Assembly (NCBI RefSeq): GCF_947489365.1
Contig: NZ_CANLDB010000005.1
Location: 292,132 to 356,131, forward strand
Length of the DNA stretch: 64,000 bases
Reading direction: 5' to 3'
Source: an uncultured Nocardioides sp.
Lineage (GTDB): Bacteria > Actinomycetota > Actinomycetes > Propionibacteriales > Nocardioidaceae
Part shown: in pieces, positions 42,198-50,745 of the stretch
Layout of the letters: each line of letters opens with the position of its first letter
How positions within the stretch are numbered: the first letter of the stretch is position 1
Made by a program: the position numbers and the translations under genes
Notes under the pieces: generated by a model
Seen by the model: only the letters and a program-made list of their open reading frames with translations
What the model was told of the DNA's origin: nothing
Databases searched by the model: none

Positions 42198-43940
42198 TCA
42201 GTCCAGGCCGTGCACCAGCCTCGCGGCCGCGTGGACTCTCGTCGCGGCGTGACGCAGCGCTCTGTAGTGCGTCCATGCCTCAGGGCTTGCGTCGGACAGC
42301 ACGAGCGTTGAGTGGCCGATGAGCCTTGAACTCCCCAAGCAGGCGACATCCAGGGCCAAACCCAGCATCTCGGCGCTCAGGCGGTTTGCACTCCAGTGCC
42401 CCGCGGAGCAGCGGAGCGTGTGTAGGGAGCCGAGTGTGGTGCTGTGAACGACCTGACTGAGCATTGAGTACGCGACGGCGAGCCAGCCGGGCTCCGGAGA
42501 GGTGGCTCCCATCTGCAGTAGCAGCTTGCTGATTGACGGTATCGGGGTTCTCCCGGGTGCGATGTCGTCGTGCTGAGCCTTCACGACGACATTGTCCGGG
42601 AGGCTCAGCAGGCCTTCAGCAACGGCGCGAGGCACGCCGCCTCCGGTCAGGGCGCCAAGGGTCTCGCGCCGCCGTGCCCTAAATTCGTCGAAGAACTGTC
42701 GTGCCCTACTTTTGAAGGTGTCCTCGTCCGGGTCAGCGAAACGCCATGTCAGGCGCGCACTTTCTTCCAACAGCATCCTTGCCGCAAAGGCGCTCATCAC
42801 CTCGGCGCCCGGTTGGTCATAAGTAACCATCACGGTCTCGAGGTTGGAGTGCGCCCCTCCGTATGCGAGCACCTCATGCAGCGTCGGGCTGCACTTAGCC
42901 CATGGATCGACGGGCATACTTCGCGCGAGGACGTAATAGTCTTCGGCGGCTGCAACGACTTGCGCGAGCAGACGGTCACCCACCTGCTCCGGCAGCAGCG
43001 CCTCTGCCGAGATGAAGGCCGCCGGCTCCGGCCCTGGCTCGCTTCGTCCCCGACCGCTGTTGCCCCTCCTGCCCCTGCTGTCGGCGACCTGCGGTCGCGG
43101 CGCGTGAATTCCGTGGACGGCGACTGCGGCCTCGGCAAGGTCCTCGGTCAGGTGTGAGGCGTGGTCAACGAAGCCCCGTTGGTCGACCTCGTCTGGCCAG
43201 ACGTTTGCCGCTGGCCCCGTAGCTGAACCCAGGAGGGTCGCCGTCACGCCAACCGCGGCGGCGTGCAGAAACAGGGCCTCGTGATCAGAGCGCAGGTCCA
43301 TGCCCACAGCTCCGTCCACCGTCAGGCTGCTCTGCAGTCCGAGGTAGTTCCCGTGTCCGGCGAAAGCGAGGATTCTGGCCACACCCCGCAGACCGGGGAT
43401 GTCGAGCAGCCTCGATGCAAGCCGGTCTCTACCCCCGGTCGCGTCGTCACCCCCGGTCGCGTCGTCGACGGTATGACTTGCAGCTCTGGTCGGCCGACTC
43501 AACAGGTCGTCCAACAACTCTTTCTCAGACGGGAGGCCTGGGGCCTCGAGCACGGATCGCGAAAGGTCAGCCAGTCCTGCAACTGCTGGGACAGGCATCA
43601 ACCATCGCAGCAGATTCGCGCACTCGGACTCGGTCGTCTTCAAGGAAACGACCAGGCGGTTGCGCTCTGACACCAGATCGCGTGACAGCGATCGGCGTCG
43701 TGAGTCCGGGTCCTCGCTGATCCAGCGCCAACGCAGACCGTCCATCAGAAGACTTCGGGCCAAAGAGCCCATGACGGTGCCCCCGAACCCGCTCCCGATC
43801 AGGGAGGTCGCGCAGGCGTAGCGCTGTCGGGCAGACATGAAGGCGAGACCAGCGAGAAAGTCGTCAGGAGGTCCATCGACGTCGTACGTGATGGGGAGGG
43901 CATCGAGGTGGAGGCGCAAAGCCATTGCCGCGTCGCGCAT
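42198..43940 (-). CDS. duplicated-domain hypothetical protein (DUF5677/HEPN-like pattern)
   Basis: The start is set tentatively at ATG 43940 (MRDAAMALRLHLDALP), giving 580 residues. The two halves share a pattern: MGSLARSLLMDGLRWRW followed by EDPDSRRRSLSRDLVSERNR in the first, and MSAFAARMLLEESARLTW followed by DPDEDTFKSRARQFFDEFR in the second. Each half then ends in a polar helix, the second with YSMLSQVVHSTTLGSL. This 'acidic helix with W, charged helix, S-x-x-VHS end' layout resembles DUF5677-type HEPN-like helical domains. It lies beside the DprA/phosphoribosyltransferase operon in divergent orientation. The function is unknown. Confidence 0.55.
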   Translation of the reverse strand: MRDAAMALRLHLDALPITYDVDGPPDDFLAGLAFMSARQRYACATSLIGSGFGGTVMGSLARSLLMDGLRWRWISEDPDSRRRSLSRDLVSERNRLVVSLKTTESECANLLRWLMPVPAVAGLADLSRSVLEAPGLPSEKELLDDLLSRPTRAASHTVDDATGGDDATGGRDRLASRLLDIPGLRGVARILAFAGHGNYLGLQSSLTVDGAVGMDLRSDHEALFLHAAAVGVTATLLGSATGPAANVWPDEVDQRGFVDHASHLTEDLAEAAVAVHGIHAPRPQVADSRGRRGNSGRGRSEPGPEPAAFISAEALLPEQVGDRLLAQVVAAAEDYYVLARSMPVDPWAKCSPTLHEVLAYGGAHSNLETVMVTYDQPGAEVMSAFAARMLLEESARLTWRFADPDEDTFKSRARQFFDEFRARRRETLGALTGGGVPRAVAEGLLSLPDNVVVKAQHDDIAPGRTPIPSISKLLLQMGATSPEPGWLAVAYSMLSQVVHSTTLGSLHTLRCSAGHWSANRLSAEMLGLALDVACLGSSRLIGHSTLVLSDASPEAWTHYRALRHAATRVHAAARLVHGLD

Positions 43941-44229
43941 GCGGGTGACGGCCGGGCTCTGCTCACGACCGTCGGGGCGTACGTGGTCCTGACCTGTCAC
44001 GCGGCAAGGATGCCGGATCGTCCAGCCCGCGTGGTCGAGGTCTCCAGGCCCGTGGGCGAGCACTCGTCGTCAGCTCACTCATGCTGGCTCACTCCTGCTG
44101 GCTCACCTGTGCCGGCTCGCCCGTCGTCAGTCGCAGGTCCGGCGACCATCGGCGGGCGCCCGCCACAGTGACGGTCATGTCTCCCCCCTCGCGGCGCAGC
44201 GAGGCGCAATGACGAACCACTCCCTGCCC

Positions 44230-44235
44230 TACGCT
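44230..44235 (+). promoter_or_regulatory. -10 element deciding the dprA start
   Basis: TACGCT lies exactly six bases before GTG 44242, as for a leaderless mRNA. This favours GTG 44242 over the ATG at 44209. Confidence 0.45.
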
Positions 44236-44241
44236 GACCCC

Positions 44242-45201
44242 GTGACCGCACCTGTCGAGCGGGCCGCCCTCGTCGCCCTTCTCCGATCTCTCCCTCGCGG
44301 CGGCCGATGGAGCGATGTCACCGAGTCATTGCTCAAGCACGGAAGCGCTGAGATCGCGTGGGAGACCGGCCTCAAGGGCTCCGACGGTGACGACGGTGAC
44401 GACGGGGCGCTTTTCGGAGCCGAGCAGCTTCCTGAGGCCCGTGACGACCTCAACGCGCTCTACCGCGAGGCCCTGCGCGACGTCTCCGCCTGGGACGCTG
44501 CCGGTCTTCGCATGGTCACCATCCTCGATCATGAGTATCCGGCACGGCTGCGCGAGATCCACCAGGCGCCGCCCTTCCTGTTCGCCATAGGAACGATCCG
44601 GGCTGAGGACCCCGCGATCGCCGTGGTCGGATCCCGCAAGGCGAGTCCGACCGGGGTCCGGGCAGCCACCTCGATTGCGACCGAGCTCATCCAGGCCGGT
44701 GTCACTGTGCTGTCTGGACTCGCCGATGGCATCGACGCCGCTGCGCACCAAGCTGCGTTAGCTGCCGGTGGCCGTACGGTGGCTCTAATCGGGACCGGCA
44801 TAACGAGGTACTACCCCGCTAAGAACCGTGCCCTGCAAGACACGATCGCCGACCGCGGTCTCATCCTTAGCCAGTTCTGGCCCGACGGGCCCCCACAACG
44901 TCACAACTTCCTGATGCGCAACGCTGTGATGTCCGGATACGGCCACGCAACGGTCGTTGTCGAGGCCGGCGAAAACAGCGGTGCCCGCGCCCAGGCCCGC
45001 ATGGCCGTCGAGCACGGTCGTCCGGTCGTCCTAACGAAGGATGTCGTCGACAAGAACGAGTGGGCTCAACGACTGGTTGATCGGCCCGGTGTGTACCGAG
45101 CATCGAACACGGCGGAAGTGATGGGCCATGTCCATCGCTTCCTGCGCCGCGACGACTCGGTCGAGGACGTCTTGGCTGGCTTGCGGGGCGGCGGTTTGTG
45201 A
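44242..45201 (+). CDS. dprA: DprA/Smf-like SLOG-fold protein
   Basis: From the leaderless GTG 44242 the 319-residue protein starts MTAPVERAALVALLRSLPRG. The Rossmann-like SLOG domain shows AIAVVGSRKASPTGVRAA, VTVLSGLADGIDAAAHQAAL, RTVALIGTGITRYYPAKN and VVEAGENSGARAQARMAVEHG, all typical DprA signatures. DprA normally loads RecA on single-stranded DNA during transformation. Here the stop overlaps a phosphoribosyltransferase gene by four bases, an association known from predicted nucleotide-centred conflict systems. An N-terminal acidic insert (GSDGDDGDDGALFG) is unusual. It could be a defence paralogue and not the housekeeping copy. Confidence 0.88.
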   Translation: MTAPVERAALVALLRSLPRGGRWSDVTESLLKHGSAEIAWETGLKGSDGDDGDDGALFGAEQLPEARDDLNALYREALRDVSAWDAAGLRMVTILDHEYPARLREIHQAPPFLFAIGTIRAEDPAIAVVGSRKASPTGVRAATSIATELIQAGVTVLSGLADGIDAAAHQAALAAGGRTVALIGTGITRYYPAKNRALQDTIADRGLILSQFWPDGPPQRHNFLMRNAVMSGYGHATVVVEAGENSGARAQARMAVEHGRPVVLTKDVVDKNEWAQRLVDRPGVYRASNTAEVMGHVHRFLRRDDSVEDVLAGLRGGGL

Positions 45202-45971
45202 CCCGCGCCGAACGCATTGCGCGAGCGAAGCAGGCGCTGGTCAGCACCGCAGGAGGCTTCCTTCGAAATCCGGGGCAGCCCAGTATGGGCACCTGCGATC
45301 GCTGTCTCACCCCAACGCGTCGCACCCCGATGTGTGCCGACTGCGTGAGCGACTCAGCGGTCTTCGGTGCCCAGGACCTCACCGGCTTCATGACGTACGC
45401 CGGGTATCTCGACCCGATACACCAGGCGGGTCACGTGATGCGCGGGTACAAGCACTCGCGGCCAGCGCCCTCACACCGGCAGACCGTCGAGCTCCTTGCA
45501 GGACTTGCCCTACGGGCCCATATCGGATGCCCCGGCAGCTTGCTTGGCGTGCACGTGACGCGGTGGGCAACAGTGCCGTCACTTCCCCCGAAGCCCCATC
45601 GTGCCGTGCACCCACTCAATGACATCGTGCGTCGACTTGCACGTTTCAACGACAACGAGGTGCCGCTGACCGCTGCGGCGGGGGTCATCAACCCACGCGC
45701 CATCAGCCCTGCCCACTACGAAGCCGACCCGACACGAGCCCACGGCCACCACGTGCTGATCATCGACGACACCTGGACCGGTGGTGGACACGTCACCTCG
45801 GCGGCGATGGCGGTGCGTGCCGCCGGAGCCACCCACGTCTCCGTGCTCGCGCTAGCGCGCTGGCTCAGTAATGGCTGGGAGGCCACAACGCCGAAGTGGG
45901 CATCCGACCATCTCAAAGCACCTGACTTTGACCCCGACATATGCCCATGGACGCGAGGCGTCTGCCCCTGA
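45198..45971 (+). CDS. ComF-like phosphoribosyltransferase coupled to DprA
   Basis: The 257-residue protein has a zinc-finger-like start (TCDRCLTPTRRTPMCADCVSD, four Cys) and a phosphoribosyltransferase domain. The PRPP loop is HVLIIDDTWTGGGHVTSAAM near residue 190. This ComF-type layout is linked to natural transformation, but these proteins also occur beside DprA in predicted conflict systems. The GTG start overlaps the dprA stop by four bases, so the two are co-translated. A homologue lies at 47789-48601. The substrate base is unknown. Confidence 0.82.
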   Translation: MTRAERIARAKQALVSTAGGFLRNPGQPSMGTCDRCLTPTRRTPMCADCVSDSAVFGAQDLTGFMTYAGYLDPIHQAGHVMRGYKHSRPAPSHRQTVELLAGLALRAHIGCPGSLLGVHVTRWATVPSLPPKPHRAVHPLNDIVRRLARFNDNEVPLTAAAGVINPRAISPAHYEADPTRAHGHHVLIIDDTWTGGGHVTSAAMAVRAAGATHVSVLALARWLSNGWEATTPKWASDHLKAPDFDPDICPWTRGVCP

Positions 45972-46381
45972 AGACGCTCGGGACGCCCGGCCGCCGGCCA
46001 CCGCCACACGGACACGGATTCCCCGTTGGCGATCGCCAGTCACGAGTTGATCCGTCCCTCCCGTCAGCTGGGGAGACTGGCATGCCCGCGAGGACGTACC
46101 GAGACTGCTCCACCAAGGCACGACCGGAGGATGCCGCGCCGGGACGAATGCGGCCGCGGGCGCAGTGGCGCTGGCTCCTGGCCATATGAGCAGCTGGTCA
46201 ACGGAACTCTGGGCGCGGGGTCCGGTTGGGTTTCCCGCCCTTTCGTTCCGGCGATGACACCGTCACACGTCTGGATCGCGCATCCGGACCGCGCGGCCGG
46301 TTTGGCTCCCGGCTGGACCAGCGGCGCGGACGCTGTCGGCGGACGGCCCTACCGTCGAAGAGACACGGGAGGAGGTGAACA
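45972..46381. other. gap, nothing supported
   Basis: Open frames are shadows. The right end contains the AGGAGGTGA ribosome binding site for the next small gene. Confidence 0.35.
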
Positions 46382-46540
46382 ATGGCCAAGAACACCGGCA
46401 AGGGCTCGCGACGCGGCGCCGTCAAGAACCGGAGCGAGTTCCGGCACCCGAATGGGACGCACGTGAAGCGAGACACCACCACGGGCAGGATCCTGAACGT
46501 CAGCGACAAGCCGCACAAGGGCGTTCGCGACGAGAAGTAG
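46382..46540 (+). CDS. small basic conserved-type protein
   Basis: A near-perfect AGGAGGTGA six bases upstream of ATG 46382 supports this 52-residue gene, which starts MAKNTGKGSRRGAVKNRSEF. It continues with HPNGTHVKRDTTTGRILNVS and ends KGVRDEK. Small proteins with this GKGSRxGAVxxRSQ-like layout recur in actinobacteria as hypotheticals, to my recollection. It is rich in Lys/Arg and Gly and probably binds nucleic acid or is partly disordered. A strong hairpin follows, so it is an independent unit. Confidence 0.75.
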   Translation: MAKNTGKGSRRGAVKNRSEFRHPNGTHVKRDTTTGRILNVSDKPHKGVRDEK

Positions 46541-46546
46541 CCGAGC

Positions 46547-46576
46547 GGCAGCTCGCCGCCTGTTCGGCGAGCTGCC
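46547..46576 (+). terminator. 12-bp perfect hairpin terminator
   Basis: GGCAGCTCGCCG (46547-46558) and CGGCGAGCTGCC (46565-46576) form a perfect 12-bp stem with a 6-base loop, seven bases after the small gene's stop. No U tract follows. Confidence 0.7.
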
Positions 46577-46714
46577 AGCCCGCGGTGAGGTGCTGCGCGA
46601 CGTCTCGACTCCCGGCAGAGTGGCGAGGGGCCGACAGCCACGGGTCGTGTCCCCCCATGGGGTCGCGACCGTCTACCGGATTGACGACGGGTTCCGCCCA
46701 GCGCGCGCGATCAG

Positions 46715-46749
46715 TCGGCTGGGTCGGCTGGGTCGGCTGGGTCGCTGGG
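46715..46749. repeat. short tandem repeat, 9-bp unit
   Basis: TCGGCTGGG occurs three times in tandem from 46715, followed by a shortened TCGCTGGG. It lies in a non-coding stretch and looks like slippage. Confidence 0.6.
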
Positions 46750-46828
46750 TCGGGACCGTTGCGGGCTGCCTCACCGCTCACCCACTCGATGGGGCAATCA
46801 GAGTGCCTGGTCGCACCTCCTTCCTAGT

Positions 46829-47079
46829 GTGAACTCCCGGACGAGTCCGATGACGGGGTTAATGCTGGGGTTAACCACGAGGTTGATGATGAGGTTGCGA
46901 GGCTTCTGCGCGGCGAGTTCCGCAACCAGACGGTCTTCGACGGCCCCGCCGGGAGACAGGTCGCTGACCGTGCCGTCGACGCCGGGTGCTTAGCCCTGAG
47001 ACGTCGCCGTCTGTGGTGGGCTGTTGCGTTGTCACTAGTGGCACTGCTAGCGCTCGTGGTCGGCGCGCTCGCGACGTGA
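46829..47079 (+). CDS. possible small membrane protein without a start codon
   Basis: This frame opens right after a TAG and reads CELPDESDDGVNAGVNHEVD, then an amphipathic helix. It ends in a basic segment and a transmembrane helix (RRRRLWWAVALSLVALLALV). No ATG, GTG or TTG is in frame near its beginning. A GTG at 46829 would be in frame if one base were removed. It is either a frameshifted gene or chance; the membrane end argues for a real gene. Confidence 0.3.
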
Positions 47080-47116
47080 GACACGAGGCTTCGCTGGCCC
47101 GGTGTCGAGTCCGCCG

Positions 47117-47512
47117 TTAACCGACAGTCCTGGCGGTCCCCCGACTAGAAGACGAGCCCATCCGGAGGTGACTCCTCACCACGTCCACTGGCTCCCGATC
47201 AGGGTCGTACGGGACAGTCGACACGTGCCGGTCATCGCCAACGATGACGAACGGGTGGTGGCGCCACTCGTTGGCGTGCATACGAATCGAGTTGCTGGCG
47301 GGGATGAAGATCCAGGCGTTGGCGTGGCGTTCCGACCGATAGGAGTGCGCTACAGGGTCTGCTTGCGCGCCGTTGTTCCACCATCCTTCGAGCGGAATCC
47401 CCACCCACCTCTGGGCGACCTCGCCGCGGGCCAGCTCGAGCGCCTCGGTTGCGGACATCTCATCCCGGCCTGCCGCTGCAAGCAGATCATCGCGGGTGGT
47501 GTTGGTCGTCAT
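47117..47512 (-). CDS. hypothetical cytoplasmic protein
   Basis: ATG 47512 follows GAGAAGGGG at good spacing; ATG 47518 is the alternative. The 131-residue product starts MTTNTTRDDLLAAAGRDEMS. It contains ALELARGEVAQRWVGIPLEG and WIFIPASNSIRMHANEWRHH, then PFVIVGDDRHVSTVPYDPD. The mixed alpha/beta pattern has no membrane segment. It sits alone between two convergent units near the phosphoribosyltransferase genes. No family is recognised. Confidence 0.6.
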   Translation of the reverse strand: MTTNTTRDDLLAAAGRDEMSATEALELARGEVAQRWVGIPLEGWWNNGAQADPVAHSYRSERHANAWIFIPASNSIRMHANEWRHHPFVIVGDDRHVSTVPYDPDREPVDVVRSHLRMGSSSSRGTARTVG

Positions 47513-47788
47513 GCTCATCCCCTTCTCGCGGTCCTCGGGCGGGACACCGGCCCGTAGAGTCCGCGGCGTGAGCGGCTAGCGTCAACGGGTCGTCCGTCGG
47601 GCGCCGAAGGTCGACGCGCCAGGCCGGGTTGTCGCGTCGTCAGGTCCCTGGACCCGCAAGCGACCAGCTTCTTCTTCGGGCACAACTCGGTCTGACCCCA
47701 TGTCGGGTTGCTCTCGGGCTCATCGCCGAGCACGACGGGCTCAGGGCTCACCAGGGCTCGCCAGGGCTCGCCAGCCGCCTGGGCAGGC

Positions 47789-48601
47789 TCACGCGCACAA
47801 GACGCAGTCGGCGAGGTCCCACCAGTCTCGGGAAGCCTCGTCGAAGATGTCAGCTGTACTGCCGTAGGCGGTGCGCAGGTTGAGCTGACGGCCGAGGGTC
47901 AGGACCGTGACGTGTTGTGCGCCGGCCCTCTTGAGTGCCATCGAGGCGCTGGCAGCTGACGACCCGGAAGTCCAAGTGTCGTCGACGAGCAACACTGAGG
48001 ATCCCTCGACTGCGAACGGTTCGACGAGGTAGGCCGCCGGCTTCAGCTCGCGGCGGGCGGGCCTTGAGCACTCGGCGTTACGACGAAGACATTGGAAGCC
48101 CCACGTCCAGACGTCCAGGACCTCGTCGCCTTCAACCACCCCGGTGAGCAGGTTCGAAAGAGGGTCGAATGTGCGCGCGGTGTTAGCGGGCATTGTCACG
48201 GCCACGTCGATCCGCCCCTGCGGGGTCTGCGCGTCGATACAGGGCCCATGAGCGCTGATGAACTCGTACAAGAGCGCGCCGAGGGGCCATCGCAGCCAGC
48301 GGTAGCCAGGAAAGTCTTTGTAGCGATGCAGCAGGGACTCCAGGCCAGCGTCGATGCTGTACGTGATAGGCACCACGGCATCGACCGCACCGCCGTATTG
48401 GCGACAGTTGAGACAGCGGGGCCAGGTGCGGGGTCCTCCATCGACGTAACCCGAGGAGCCCAAACAGTCGACGCAGGCACGGTCCGAACGTGGCGCGACG
48501 GGCAGGAGCAGACCTTCCTGACTCTCCATCCATCTCAGCCAGTCACCCGTCGTGTGCACCCCGCGGAAGAACTCTGGCCGCGCGAACTCGCGGTAGCCCA
48601 T
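47789..48601 (-). CDS. second ComF-like phosphoribosyltransferase
   Basis: GGGAGGGG precedes ATG 48601. The 270-residue protein has Cys pairs in its N-terminal part (ACVDCLGSSG, RCLNCRQYGG). This is followed by YSIDAGLESLLHRYKDFPG, the ComF-type 'ALxxYKY' region, and the PRPP loop VLLVDDTWTSGSSAASASMA near residue 210. It is homologous to the product of 45198-45971 but on the opposite strand and without a DprA partner. A direct-repeat cluster (CAGGGCTCGC-like) lies just downstream. Two paralogues within 3 kb suggest a duplicated conflict module. Confidence 0.8.
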   Translation of the reverse strand: MGYREFARPEFFRGVHTTGDWLRWMESQEGLLLPVAPRSDRACVDCLGSSGYVDGGPRTWPRCLNCRQYGGAVDAVVPITYSIDAGLESLLHRYKDFPGYRWLRWPLGALLYEFISAHGPCIDAQTPQGRIDVAVTMPANTARTFDPLSNLLTGVVEGDEVLDVWTWGFQCLRRNAECSRPARRELKPAAYLVEPFAVEGSSVLLVDDTWTSGSSAASASMALKRAGAQHVTVLTLGRQLNLRTAYGSTADIFDEASRDWWDLADCVLCA

Positions 48602-49071
48602 GACACCCCTCCCGCGTCTGCAAGCTTGATGAGGTCCACGAGATCACAGATAGACGACATCTACCGCGACCTGCGGGCCGACCCTCGTCACCGTCGGTTG
48701 GCGCCGCTACCCGACCCAGCTGCGGCGTACCCCTCCTGCCAACACACCGGTTGTTTGTCCGACTGAGCGGGTCGGCGTCCCTGCCGTGGAGAAATTGAGC
48801 CCCACTGAGGTCTCTGGCTGCGGATCCAGGGCCGCAGAAAGACGCGGCTGTTCGTCGCCTGGGTGCGTCAGGCAACGCCTCCCCGTCGAGGACAGTATCG
48901 TCGTACCGACAGGTGTCCAGACCCAAGGCGGCCCCCCAGCAACCGGAGGAGTAGCCGCACGCACGCGTTGTCGTATCCAGGATCAGCGGAAACGGCGGTG
49001 GTCCTGGTGACACCGACGAGACGGGCTCGCATCTTTGATCGTGGCCCCTCGAGTCAAGCGAGACCGACGGC
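48602..49071. other. gap with no supported gene
   Basis: Only shadow frames are present; the large minus-strand open frame has an Arg/Pro/Cys-rich composition unlike the neighbouring proteins. It may include the promoter of the phosphoribosyltransferase gene. Confidence 0.35.
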
Positions 49072-49634
49072 CTCACGCAGAGGCAGAAGCGTGACCTCCG
49101 ACCGCGCGTCCGAGTCCAGGCCCGGGACGTGTCCGGCATGCCGGTGCGCGTGATCGATGGGCAGTCCCCGACCCGCTGAGTCGGCAGGATTACCAGGATC
49201 CCTGGATGGGTGGAGCGCTCTATCAGCACCCGTCTTGCAACCCTCCTGGCAACACAAGCCCGTACAGCTTCTGCTCGACCGCGTTCGGAGTCCCCATGCC
49301 CAGAGGGGGCGGGCGCTTGCTGAGTGCAGAACACTGCGACGACAACGGCAACACTGCGTGGAATGACGGCGCGGGCGATCCGCTCACGAGCGGTGGTGAC
49401 AATGTCGACCGCAAGCCCACGAACGACACGCTACTGATCGACCCCTCGGCGACACTCGATAGCACCTGGACCTCTTCGAGGTGCGTCCTGACGGGCGGAG
49501 CCGTGAGGGTCGTCGGTGCCTGGCGCAACTGGTTCACCCGTTTGGTCTGGGCGCTGACATCCTCGATCGTGCCTTCGCTGAGCCCAACGATGATCACCCC
49601 GCCCTCGGCATTCGCGAAGGCAGTAGCGGCCTAA
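49072..49634 (+). pseudogene. decayed extracellular serine (S1-like) protease
   Basis: Pieces of an actinobacterial trypsin-fold protease are visible. First LTQRQKRDLRPRV and VSGMPVRVIDGQSP lie in one frame. In the next frame DPLSRQDYQDPWMGGALYQH, SFCSTAFGVPMPRGGGRLLS, then SAEHCDDNGN with the His of the triad, and NDTLLIDPSA with the usual Asp region. The catalytic Ser region (GDSGG) is missing and the frame ends in unrelated sequence at 49634. At least one frameshift near 49165 and a lost 3' half make it a pseudogene. Confidence 0.6.
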
Positions 49635-49764
49635 GCGAAGCGGCGCGGGGTGACCTTGATGGATTTGCGTTCGAACCACTGATCCTCCCGAAAATTGGAG
49701 GGCCGGAGGGCGCTCGGAGGTCGGACGGTTCAGACAGTTGTCGACCAGGTTCGACGTGAAGCTA

Positions 49765-49787
49765 CTCGAACATTTTTAGTGTTCGAG
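49765..49787. terminator. perfect 8-bp inverted repeat between convergent units
   Basis: CTCGAACA (49765-49772) and TGTTCGAG (49780-49787) flank a 7-base loop TTTTTAG. It lies between the protease remnant and the winged-helix gene, which converge, so it could terminate both. It could also be a protein-binding site. Confidence 0.5.
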
Positions 49788-49895
49788 AGAGCGAGGGTGA
49801 GTCGGCGGCGCGCTCCCTGGACTCGGCCAGAGGCATGAACCCGGTCGCGGGGCTCGGGATCGAACGAGTCGGACCACCGGAAGTCGCGATCTGCC

Positions 49896-50216
49896 TCAGG
49901 CCGGCTCCGGGTGGTAGATCACTGCGGTCACCGCCAGCAACCGTTCCCACAGCTCTTGATGAGCTCGAGCGAACGGTCGAGGTCCGCGCCCGGTGACCTG
50001 AGCCGGTTCCGACAGCAGGCCACCGGAGAGCAGTCGCATCATGACGGGCCTGACGACCGAGTCTGATCGCCCGGTCGCAGCTGCCACCTGCCGAGTGGTC
50101 ACCGTATGAGGCGTCACGCTCAGGATGCGGTCTGCGGAAACCAGTACTTCCGCAAGGGCGGCATTGTTGAACAGGGCGAGGGACACGACTTCCGGGTCGA
50201 GATGGTGTCCGCGCAT
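49896..50216 (-). CDS. winged-helix transcriptional regulator
   Basis: The start is ATG 50216, not the far upstream frame start, since a 33-bp palindrome and AATACT six bases before the ATG lie directly upstream. The 106-residue product reads MRGHHLDPEVVSLALFNNAA and contains TVTTRQVAAATGRSDSVVRP, a helix-turn-helix with recognition helix, then LLSGGLLSEPAQVTGRGPRP as a wing. This fits MarR/ArsR-type small regulators. It faces the phosphoribosyltransferase-like gene at 50274. The palindrome between them is the likely operator for autoregulation and control of the partner. Confidence 0.7.
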   Translation of the reverse strand: MRGHHLDPEVVSLALFNNAALAEVLVSADRILSVTPHTVTTRQVAAATGRSDSVVRPVMMRLLSGGLLSEPAQVTGRGPRPFARAHQELWERLLAVTAVIYHPEPA

Positions 50217-50223
50217 CCAGCTA

Positions 50224-50256
50224 GTATTGCGTAACGCGAATCGCGTCACGCAATAC
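50224..50256. promoter_or_regulatory. 33-bp palindromic operator between divergent genes
   Basis: Arms GTATTGCGTAACGCG (50224-50238) and CGCGTCACGCAATAC (50242-50256) are reverse complements at 14 of 15 positions around a 3-base centre. The left end overlaps the probable -10 of the minus-strand regulator gene. The right arm is 18 bases before the plus-strand ATG. This is the strongest operator-like sequence in the window. Confidence 0.75.
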
Positions 50257-50273
50257 AGAGATGAAGGATCGCC

Positions 50274-50708
50274 ATGAGCCCATCCCCCGCAGGTTCCTCG
50301 CTGAACGAGGGAACGCTGGCAGCCGGAGTGCTGCGCGCACAGGCAGCCATCCGCGACACTCGCACTGCCGACGGGCTCGCTCGTGCTTCGCGATCGGTCT
50401 GCGACGCCGCCGCGGCGGTGGGCTGCCCCAATGTCTTCGCGGCCTCTCACGAGGCGCGCGGCGTGGTGGCTGTGGCCGTCGCCTTGGGGGACGGCGACCT
50501 GCGTGAGGTGACGGTGGAGGACATTCGCGCGGGAGTGACCGACAAGGTGATGGTCGTGGAGTCGGTCGCCGTCACTGGCCAGCACGTCCGCTCGGCCGCG
50601 ACGCGACTACGAGCCGCGGGGGCATCGTGGGTCGGTGGAGTTGTTGTCGCTGCCGTCGGGGACCCTCTCGATCAAACGAGACTTGGCCTGGACGAGCTGG
50701 CGAGCTGA
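50274..50708 (+). CDS. divergent phosphoribosyltransferase-like protein
   Basis: GAAGGATC precedes ATG 50274. The 144-residue product has a segment DKVMVVESVAVTGQHVRSAA near residue 90, followed by RLRAAGASWVGGVVVAAVGD. This matches the PRPP-binding loop and following helix and strand of type I phosphoribosyltransferases, with Glu-Ser replacing the usual acidic pair. The N-terminal half (ADGLARASRSVCDAAAAVGC) is helical. It is short for an enzyme, so it may be a ligand-sensing or degenerate domain. A divergent winged-helix regulator probably controls it. Confidence 0.55.
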   Translation: MSPSPAGSSLNEGTLAAGVLRAQAAIRDTRTADGLARASRSVCDAAAAVGCPNVFAASHEARGVVAVAVALGDGDLREVTVEDIRAGVTDKVMVVESVAVTGQHVRSAATRLRAAGASWVGGVVVAAVGDPLDQTRLGLDELAS

Positions 50709-50745
50709 GGTCCAGGTGCCGCCGAAGGTCACTTCGGCACCCGGA

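Noticed and set aside
46824..47084. 86-codon minus-strand frame rich in Ser/Thr/Arg
   Set aside because: Composition typical of an antisense shadow; the opposite strand gives a membrane-helix frame instead.
48543..49334. 263-codon minus-strand frame
   Set aside because: Low-complexity Arg/Pro/Cys composition and antisense to the serine protease remnant; no domain or start signal.
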